A stretch of 64,000 bases of DNA, taken from Holtermannia corniformis (lineage: Eukaryota > Basidiomycota > Tremellomycetes > Holtermanniales). Position numbers and translations under genes: made by a program. Numbering within the stretch: the first letter of the stretch is position 1; every line of letters begins with the position of its first letter. The notes under the pieces were generated by a model. That model saw only the letters and a program-made list of their open reading frames with translations, searched no databases and was not told where the DNA came from. Below are positions 55,567 to 64,000 of the stretch, in pieces. Location of the stretch: assembly GCA_001599935.1 (NCBI GenBank), contig BCIJ01000043.1, positions 36,001 through 100,000 on the forward strand, written 5' to 3'.

Positions 55567-55574
55567 TCACAAAC
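55567..55574. repeat. Target-site duplication, right
   Basis: tcacaaac, identical to 55100-55107. Confidence 0.9.
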
Positions 55575-57950
55575 TCCCAGCCTGCCGCCCAGCATCCCCA
55601 GTCATCAAGACGAATCTGCTGTTTCGACTCCGATGTGAGCCTCAACGCCGACCGTTTGCAACCCAATCGTCGCCGCCATGCTGTCACACCCGCTCGCCTC
55701 GGTATCTCATCCGAGGCCCGCGACTGTCCGTCACGCTTCCACCCCGCTGCATCTTTGCGAGACCCATCACGCATTCGTCCGGCTTCCACCCCGCGGGTCG
55801 CTCGAGACCTGCCTACTGTCCACCGTCCGTTCACTGTCAGCGTACCACCGCACGCCGGCTGTGTGCCGCCATCAATCGAGCAAGTCGTAGATCGTTGGAT
55901 GGAGCAGACCGCGGGACAAGGAGTACTCGCGTCGTGCAGGAGATGCAGATGATCTTGGCTATCATTGAATGGGCAGTCTTCAGTCTAATCTCGCGTTACT
56001 CTAGTTGCTCGCGGCTGATCTTTCAAGCACCATCTAAAATCAGGCAGCAACAGCAGCGCCTCGGCGACGACTGACTACGGAAGATCTGCTCGCGCTCTAC
56101 ATCCCAGTGGGGCGCGTTGGCCGATGGCCGCAGCAGGTCAGCCGCTATCGTCGTGGAACTGGCAAGCATCCTCGGTCGATTTCTCACACGACCGCGTAGA
56201 CGACTGATAGCTGCGGCAAGCCATAGTGCACAGCGCAACCCTGGGCAGACGAATTCGAGAAGACCCAGGCGCAACAAGGGCATGTCGGCGAGAAACAGAC
56301 CGGTGCGGTACGGCGTCATTCTGACCTCGAGACAGTAAAAATATCATGGGGCGACCACGCAGCGCTGCAAGAGCTACCAACGAGCGTCCTCGATCCGCTA
56401 TGAGCTCACCTCGATCGATAAGATAGCTGAGGACGCCAAACGAGCGACATCCGCAAGTTCAAGATGGTGGATCCAGCGTGTTCGTCAACCGATCTCTCAC
56501 CCGCCGCGCAGCCAACGGGTTATGAAGCAGCCCTAGAGCGCACAGAGCACATCCTGTCATCCACAGTTTCCAGCACACCGCCAACAGAAGATCAAGGCGC
56601 TCGCAGGAACTCGGCGAGGACCGATCCTCATCAGCTCTCTGTCAATGCCATCCGCTGCATCTACCTGCGTCCATCTCACGCTCCGGCTCATCAATATCCC
56701 AACTCGATCCCAGGGCATGCGCCGGACAGCGTATCGCAGCCGAGCGTGGTACCAGCCAAGCTGCCGCCGCCGTTCAACCATCACCACTTTACCAACGACA
56801 ACCTTGCCAACCTCGCCTCGTATGCCAAGGTGAGCATACCGTGTCATCCTGAACACTGTCTGATCCACGCAGGACGATGGATGCATCCGGGCCCGCAGCC
56901 GACGACGCACGGCCCGAGCTCGATGATCGTGTCCGCGGCTGTGGGCTATTGGGTATGACCAGCGAGCCTCCTCGGCATACTGCGAGGTGGGTACAGTGCT
57001 CACAGACCCGTAGATGGATGGCTGATGACGCTAGACCGCCGTGACGCCGTGATCCCCTCGCATTCGCTCGCATCCACCTCAATCCGGCTGGTATCCAGTC
57101 CCGACATGCCTGGGCGGTTGCTCACAGTCTCCCAGGGGACCAGGGAGCCGCTGGGGTGAGTCCGAGGGCTGGGTGAGCGGGTAGGTCATGTTTGCTGATC
57201 TGGCCTTTAGACCTGCCGTCCCCACTCCATCTCTCCCACTGCTTTCTCTCGCTCCCATGCTGCGTGAGATGCCTTGCCATGGGCAGGAGCTACCGATCCA
57301 TTCGACCTCGAACGCCATCCATGCCTACTCCCGTCTCGTAGACACGCACGATCACGGCCGTCAGCACAGATCCCACGCCTTTACATTGACCACGCTCGCT
57401 CTCATCCTCATCTCGTCCACGTCGTCGCCCAACGATCCCATGGCTTCTCCGTCCTCGAGTCGTCCCTCCCTGCGTCGCCTGGGCCAGCCCGATACCCTTC
57501 CTCCCTGCGCGACCCTTTGCCTCGAGCCGTCTCCCCAGCCCGTCTAGCCTTCCGCATGCTACAGCCGCCTCGACACTCGCCGTACCCCGGTCGTCTCCGC
57601 TCCAACGCCCTCACGGCCTCTACGAGCTCTCCAGTCCATCTGACCCCGCCCTGTGCTATCCACTGTCTCAGCCGTCGCTGTCGCAACCATCGTATCGACC
57701 TCGCGTCCAGACGCTCAAGTTGGCGAGATTGTGCCAAAGCAGGCCTTTCGAGATGCACGGCAGTGGGATCATCGGTCGGTGTGGACTATTCGATCCCTGT
57801 CGACTGTCGTCCCGTGGTCCGCCCGTAGGCTCCGCACGCTGGTCCAGAGAGCGTCCAGGCTGACGTCCACAACTGTCCCGACCCTTTCATCCTCGTGACA
57901 GACGTCCCAACGAATCCCCGAACGCCCATCGTGGTCTGCGCGGGCGTGCT

Positions 57951-59726
57951 CCAACGATTGTATAGTCAACCCCCATGCATATCATCGTCTACGTGCCCTC
58001 GTAGCTCACCAGCCTTGACCGTCGTGTCCGCAAGTGTGCACCGCGACGACATCACGTCGTCCACCTGCCGCAGCAGAGGTAGACTGTACAGCGCTGGACT
58101 GGGCGTCTGTTTAGACTGCCCCTGCTGCTGCAGCTCGCCGCCGATGGAGCGGGAGAGACTGGGCAGTGGAGCTGGACAAAGATGCAAGTGATCAGCCGCC
58201 CGTAGCGACACTGAGGATATGCCCATAGCCATCCAGAGAAATCGCAAACCCCAGACGTGGTTCAGGGCTCCTCTGCGCTCCGAAGCAGCCAGAGCCACCA
58301 CGGGCAGGTAGCAAGGGCTTCAGCGAGACTAGGACGAGCGGGCGGGAAGGTGGGGCATCGGGACGAAGGGTCTGGCAGATAGGACTCACCGATCGCACCC
58401 CAACCACCCGCTCCCTCCCACGCGTCTTCGTCTCGTCCTCGAAGATGCGGTGAACGCTTGCGAATGGCAAAGAGGGGCACGTCGGGCGGAGGATTGGTTG
58501 GGCGGCGAGCGAGATGATGGCCTGTACGGCGATGGGAGCGACGGATGATCGGCGAGCGGACAGGGCGAATGGCGGGATGATGAGACGCTTGGAGAGGCCG
58601 GAGATGGAGCTGGCGGTCGCCTCAGCCGCCTTGCGGCTGGCTCAAGCATCGAGGGAATACGGAAGATGGCGTACCGTGTTGAACGAGTAGCGGAACTCAC
58701 TCAAGAACCGACTCGTAGCCCAAACCGCTCCGTATCCCATGCTGTCTGTCTCAATCTTGACCTTGAGAGTGCGGCGAAGGCTGAAAAATGGGATTGGTTG
58801 GAGCGGCGAGCGGTATGATGGAAGGGACCGGTGGAGGATCGGCTGCGGCCAGCAGGCAATGATGGGATGCATGTGAAGATGCTCTAATATGTGAGAGATC
58901 GACCTGGGAGCCTACGAACCGCCGTCAGTCGCCCTCCAGCTGGCGTAGAAGGCAGATTGCGTACCGTATTGCCTGGCCTCCTAACCATTGTGGATTCTCA
59001 TTCACCACGTAAAAGCACCCCAAAGAGGCAGGTGAAAACACGTGGCGCCGTCCCCGACCCTCGTAACCTGCCTAAACCAGCAATTCACGGCCACGTGGTC
59101 GCGTCGCAGATTCCATTCCCCTCGTAGCACTCCCCGCCCCTCGGAACTCAACAACTAAGACACGTACAAAGCTCTAGGTTATATTCACGGAAAGCTACGG
59201 CTTAGCTCTACAATCTATACTATCAGAGTTCTGTCTAAAGTTGCATTTTACGGGCTATAAAGCAGATACGCGCCGAATTCAGGCCAAGTCACATGACTTC
59301 CAGCTCAGCGTCTCTGGCCGTCAGTCCGGGTCTTTGACCAAGGCTCGTCCGCCCCTCGGAGATTAAGACGAGCGTGTTCCCCTGATTATTCTGAGCACGA
59401 CGGTACCGGTCTCCCAGCGGGGGGACGCTTGGTTGGTCCGTCATTCACCTCGGAAGTTGCGCAGCGTCTTTCATGTGCGCAAATTAGGTCCCGCAGCCAG
59501 CTTCGACGCGACCTCAGACTGCGCGGGTCGAGCTCATCCAGGACGCCCGCCAGGACACCAGCCAGGACCCGCTCAGCACGGCCAACCGCGGTGGTGACGC
59601 AGGCAAGCCAGCACGGGCAATCACGGCTCTGATCTCTGAGGGGTGTTGTTACGCTCGGGTCGCAAGCGTGTCAGTATGTATAGCTACGGTACGTACGGCT
59701 TGCCCACCAACTTGTAACTGACCACT
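57951..59726. other. Upstream region of the helicase gene, with short direct repeats
   Basis: 58472-58520 and 58790-58825 share a gattggttgg...gcggcgagcg...atgatgg word order, about 310 bp apart. 59150-59290 is AT-rich compared with the surroundings. No gene is supported. The helicase promoter should lie at the right end (tatagctacggtacgtacgg near 59680). Confidence 0.4.
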
Positions 59727-62700
59727 ATGTCCGTCAGCAACACTCAAGCTACTGCTATCATCATTGACGAGGATGAATTCTACTGTGCGGGCTCCAAAGT
59801 TTACATGGAGATTGGTGCGTACGGCGACCTGACGCGACCTCGCTGACCTCGCAGGCTCGCTTGATGTCTACACGGTCCCTCTCGAGCACCTGCCCGCCTT
59901 GGCAACCCTCGGCCTCGTCTACCAGCCTGGCCTACACTTTCTGGTCTGCGTCGAGTGCAAGGAAGGCGTGCGAGCCATCCCTCGTAGCATCAAGGAGCAC
60001 ATTTCCAAGGTGCACGACGCGCGGGCCAAGGACGCGACGGCTGCGGCAGTCAACGCAGCACTGGACGAGGTCCCGCAGGCCTTCAAGAATGGTCATCCCG
60101 TCTTGCCCATGGTTGCGGGCAAGCTCATCCAGCGTATTGATGGTCTCAAAGTCAACTGCGGGCTGGCATGTCGTCTCTGCAGGTTAGTTGCTCGAGCGTG
60201 ACTGGCGAGGCTGACAGACGCAGGTACATCTGCCCTACGGAGAAGACCATGTCCAACCACCTCCGCGACCATCATCCCTGGGCGCCGTCCACGTCCTTCC
60301 GCTACAACGCCGTCTACCAGCAAATTTTCAGTCGCGGCACAACCGTTGCCTTCGAGGTGGACGACTACCGCATCCCCGACCTCCCCGTGGACCCGAAAGC
60401 CGCCATCTGGGAAGCCGCGCTCAATGCCATCCCTGCGTACACGACGGTCGTGGAGAACGAGCGAGACTTGACGCCGTTCCTTCGCGTCTATAACTGGGTG
60501 GACCACGTCAAGGGTCACGAACTGCGCCCGTTGCAAGCCCTGACCTTTGCTACGGTCAGAGAGCACGAGGTTCAGCTGGGCGAGCTGTCCAAGGGCGTGA
60601 GGACGGCCATCACCAAGGTGCACGCCATGCTCATTAGTGGGAACCCGCGCGTACGCACGCTGCTGGTCAACAGTGATGCAGAGGAGTGAGTACGGCTTGA
60701 TACAACTGGTGCAAGGCTGACGACGCAGGGCAACGGGGATGCTGCGGGCCAACAGCAACAAGTACATCATGGAGTGCACACGGACGTTCCTACGCTTTAT
60801 CAACATGCTTGCCCGCCTTGTCAAACTTCCCATGGACTCCTCCTACACTGCGTCTATCTCCCTTCAGCTCGCGTCTGCCCTCGAGGACCTGGTCGAGATG
60901 GCTTCGGAGCCCGACACGATGATCACCAACTTGCAAGAGTTCGTCGTTGCCCTCCTCGAAGACGTCCCATCCTCCTCGCACCGCAGCGTCTACGAGTTCC
61001 CTCTCATCCGCTTCATCTGCCTACGTCACCTGAAGGAGAAGGGTGGCTTTGATGGCCCGCACGACATCACCCGCACCCTCGCTCAGCTCCAATGGATCAT
61101 TCGTGCAGTTCTCTACAGCAAGATCATGGCGGATCTCGACTCGGGGATGCCAGAGCAGACTGCGTGAGTCTAGATTTCTGCTGGCGAGCGTAGCTGACGT
61201 CTCAGTGTTGCGGACACGATTGCGCTCATCAGTCCATCACGTCTCAACTGCTTTTCTGCCCTGCTCGACATGAAACGGCTTGCCAACGCGTGCGCCATGG
61301 CCACTCCCACCCTCCCCCGCTGCAGCTGGAAAGACACGGCGGGCGTCATCCTTGCAGTCAACGGCACCACCCTCGACCTCGACCGCGTCCGTACGATGAT
61401 CCCGACGCTGTGCACCAAGGCTGGTGAGATGCTGGCGTCTCTGGCACTCGGCAAGGACCTCAATGTATCCCTCGAGCTCAAGGATCAGGTGCCAAACGAG
61501 GAGGCGGGCTACAGCTTCGTCACGCAGAACGGCTTGCAAGACCATTGGCGAGCCGTCCTCCAGCGTATCATGGACTCGGACGGGTTCCATCGCGGCCTCG
61601 ACAATGGCGAGATTGTCTGGCAGCGGACGCGCGTCGTACGCTACCTCAACGACTGCCGCGCGTTGCTCAGCATCCTCGCCCCACTCATCCACGTCACCTG
61701 CGGCTCTCCCTCTAGAGGCTCGGAGCTCTGCTCGGCCAAGCTCGTCAACATTGGCTCTACGCTGCGCAACGTCTTTGCCATCTCGGGTCGTCTCACCGTC
61801 ATCCTGCAATACCACAAGAGTGCAAACCTCATTGGCAAGGACAAGCCTATCCCTCGCGAGCTGCCGCTGTGCGTCTCTGAGCTGCTGCTCAAGTACCTCG
61901 TCTTCATCAGACCTGTCGAGGCGTACTTGGTTGGCAACATTGCCAAGGACGCCGCAGACGCCGAGGAGAAGGTTGCCATCACGCGCAGCTACCTGTTAGC
62001 CTCGCACGGTGTCCAGTGGAGCGGCGTCAACCTCAGCGAGGCTTTGAAGCTTGCGTTGATGGAGCACTGCGAGGCGGAGATTGGTTTGCAAGACTGGCGT
62101 CAAGCCGTCGTGCTTATTCAGCAAAAGCACAAGGTCTTGCCGAATCAACCCATTGAGATCGAGGACGACATCGAGGACCTCCAGGCTGGCCACACGTCGT
62201 CTACTGCAAGGGCGTACTACGGTCTGAACTCGGCAGACCTCGCGGGTCTACATGGCAACTCGCTCCAGTGCTTCCAGCTTGCGAGCCGCGAATGGCATCA
62301 TCTGCTCAAGTGCGGTCCTCGTGTAGACGACTCGTATAAAATCAAAGCGGAGCCAGTCAAGTCTGAGTCTGGCGTTGACTACGACCTGATTGCGAGCCTC
62401 GTCGCTGCCCGTCTCAAGCCGCAGCTCACTCCACCACCCACCGCGCCTGTCCCTTCCTTGCCGTCGTCATCTCGCATCGTCCCGCTCCCGCCTCTGCCGC
62501 CTCTCACAACCAGCGTGTTCAAGGCTCTGTCCATCCTGCACAAGAGCGGCGCCTTCCGGTCTGCAGAGCAAGCGTACGCCTGCATGCTCACTCTCGAGGC
62601 CAAGACAGAGGACGACAACCTGCTCGTGACGCTCCCAACCGGTGCTGGCAAGAGCTACGTGTGGAAGCTGGCGGCACTCTGCGAGAGGAACGAGTGCACC

Positions 62701-64000
62701 ATCGTGGTCGTACCATTGCGCGCGCTGCTCAACGAGTTCTTGGCCGAGCTCGAGCAACTTGGCAACCATCGAGACGTCCACGCCAAGATCGCGCACCCTT
62801 TTGAAAAGGTCGGGTACCAGCGGCACATCAGCGGAGTTGTCTTCGTCTCTGTTGAACAGGCAGTCACGAAGCATTTCCTCGACTGGGCGGCGCAGCTCGA
62901 GACGCCTCTCAAGCGTATCGTCATTGAAGAGGCGCACCTCGTCGTCTGCTCGGCAAGATACCGCGAGCACATGACGAAGCTCAAGGCGCTGCGCAAGCTG
63001 GCTCGACCTATGATCCTTGTCACGGCGACATGTCCGCAGCCAATGATCACCCCGCTGCTGGACTCTCTGCAAATCAGTCGAGCTGCACACGTTGGACTAC
63101 CTATCGTCAACCAGCACCACTCGTACCTCGTCCACCCTCAACGACTGTCTGGCACGCTACTGTTCAACAGTGTCAAGGCTTTGATCACGCACTGGTTTGA
63201 CCGCGGCACCCTCACGCCTACGTCGCGTGTGCTCGTCTTCTGCAGCGGTGCCAAGAAGCAAGTCGAGGCGTTGGCAGCCAAGCTCGGCTGCGGGTTCCAC
63301 CACAGCGGGATGACCGAGGACATGCGCACGGCGATGCTGTGGGCATTCACCAACGGGTCAAATAACAAGACGGACCGCGTCCTCTGCACTACGGCGGGAC
63401 TTGGCTGCGGCGTCAACCTGCCAAACGTTGACGCCGTGATCCACGTTGGCGAGCCTGACGACCTACTGAGCTTTGCACAAGAGGTCGGCCGTAGCGGACG
63501 CACAGGCAAGCAGGCGTTGTCATACGTCTTCCCCTCGGCACACCGTCGAACTCCAGTGCTGCCAGACGTCACGGGTCAGCAAGCGATGATCGACTACTGC
63601 GATGACCGTCAGACTTGCCGTCGTCATCAAATCAGCTCGCTGCTCAATGATCGTGCAGACAACTGCTTCTTCACCTCGAAGCCACTGCTCTGCGACAACT
63701 GCGGTGATCGTCGAGGACTTCAAAACCCGTTCCGTGTTGCTGGCAGCGTCAAGACCAATGGCGACGGCGTGCAGCTCAGAGACGCTGTGACGCAAGCATT
63801 CCCCATCACTCCGCCAGCTCCGGTACTTGCACCAGTGACACCACCTCTCACGACATCACCTCTTGCAAGGCCAATTCAGCCACCGACACCTCCTGCGTTG
63901 CCTTTGCGCCCACTTTGGCCACTTTCTCAGCTGCCGAGACCAAGCGTCAACACGATCAGCGACTCGTCCCTTGCAGAGTCTGTTCAATCACCAATGTGGA
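59727..64000 (+). CDS. OrsD-like zinc finger / tyrosine-recombinase-like / RecQ-type helicase fusion, 3' end beyond window
   Basis: Five exons (59727-59814, 59855-60182, 60224-60683, 60729-61163, 61206 to edge) give 1,368 codons with no stop. Residues about 45-155: OrsD-like zinc fingers (CVECKEGV...HISKVHD; CRLCRYICPTEKTMSNHLRD then HH). Residues about 590-775: a tyrosine-recombinase-like core with Arg in SPSRGSEL (about 604), Lys in QYHKS, DWRQ (about 732) and GHTSSTARAYYGL (about 765), the likely His and nucleophile Tyr. Residues about 880-1270: superfamily-2 helicase motifs LPTGAGKS (I), IEEAHLV (II, Glu for the usual first Asp), TATCP (III), TTAGLGCGVN (V), QEVGRSGR (VI), then the RecQ zinc module (YCDDRQTCRRHQ...CDNC). 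A Pro-rich tail continues. Such fusions are multi-copy in basidiomycetes (from memory). A mobile-element protein is inferred. Confidence 0.85.

Larger units (their letters stand above)
54240..57950. repeat. Degenerate Ser/Pro-coding repeat region
   Basis: Direct, diverged repeats can be seen: 54351-54430 against 54664-54750 (tctcacgctcatccccaca versus tctcgcgctcatcctcaca, each leading to cttcaagccggca), and 54938-55030 against 55628-55720 (ctcaacgct/cgcc...caacccaa...ccatgctg). All frames are Ser/Pro/His-rich, which explains the long open frames on both strands. No conserved protein is recognised. A MITE is inserted at 55108. Confidence 0.5.

Noticed and set aside
51525..59726. An autonomous hAT transposase for the MITE
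   Set aside because: No BED finger or hAT C-terminal (hATC) dimerisation sequence is visible in any frame nearby.
59150..59726. Left terminal repeat of an element carrying the helicase fusion
   Set aside because: AT-rich sequence is present but no inverted or direct terminal repeat can be paired within the window, since the right end lies outside.
1..64000. CRISPR arrays, rRNA, tRNA genes and bacterial operon signals
   Set aside because: No regular spacer-repeat array and no convincing tRNA arm set was found on inspection (for example gggttcgaac at 22853 and ttcgatac on the minus strand near 18440 lack pairing stems). The genome is eukaryotic.
63000..64000. Telomere-linked helicase next to a chromosome end
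   Set aside because: RecQ-type helicases can be subtelomeric, but no telomeric repeat such as TTAGGG arrays occurs in the window, so chromosome-end position is not shown.

Overview
The window is nuclear DNA of a fungus. GC is high (roughly 55-60% by eye) and genes sit on both strands. Nearly every gene is cut by several very short spliceosomal introns of about 31-45 nt, with GTRNGT donors and a CTGAC/CTAAC branch site almost touching the acceptor AG. The gene content (Cut8/Sts1, Shr3, Gap1-type RasGAP, Dal5-like and hexose-type MFS transporters, GH88) fits a basidiomycete. A tremellomycetous yeast such as Trichosporonales is my best guess, as inference only. Protein sequences below were read by joining exons by eye, so exon edges are approximate unless stated.

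Left part (1 to about 16 kb) is dense, conserved core genome: a forkhead transcription factor cut by the left edge (-), a GH88 unsaturated glucuronyl hydrolase (-), the nuclear proteasome tether Cut8/Sts1 (-), a small coiled-coil protein (+), an EHT1/YMR210W-type alpha/beta hydrolase with a 4-nt and a 10-nt microexon (-), a Dal5-like anion transporter (+), a Gap1/IQGAP-type RasGAP (+) and a sugar transporter (-). SHR3 (+, 16.2-18.8 kb) marks the boundary. It is intact except that its last intron is 1,818 nt long instead of about 35.

Right part (about 19 to 64 kb) is accessory in character, sparser and repeat-rich. It holds (i) an expanded family of unrecognised, many-exon proteins: six copies on the minus strand between 19.2 and 36.9 kb and a seventh, C-terminally short member on the plus strand at 39-40 kb. 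Three of them begin MGQxxS, a candidate N-myristoylation signal, and the six minus-strand copies share a coiled-coil-like tail. (ii) Two glutamine-synthetase-fold ligases in divergent orientation (28.3 and 37.7 kb) around three of these copies. (iii) A Cys-rich family seen at three loci (40-41, 43-45 and 49.7-51.7 kb), one with an in-frame stop. (iv) A coiled-coil gene whose intron carries a minisatellite. (v) Degenerate Ser/Pro-rich repeats at 54-58 kb split by a 459-bp MITE with 24-bp perfect terminal inverted repeats and an 8-bp target duplication (hAT type). (vi) At the right edge, a large gene whose product joins OrsD-like zinc fingers, a tyrosine-recombinase-like domain and a RecQ-type helicase, and which runs off the window.

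Helicase genes, tandem orphan families and decay suggest a subtelomeric or otherwise fast-evolving compartment, although no telomere repeat is present. No rRNA, tRNA or CRISPR array was recognised.
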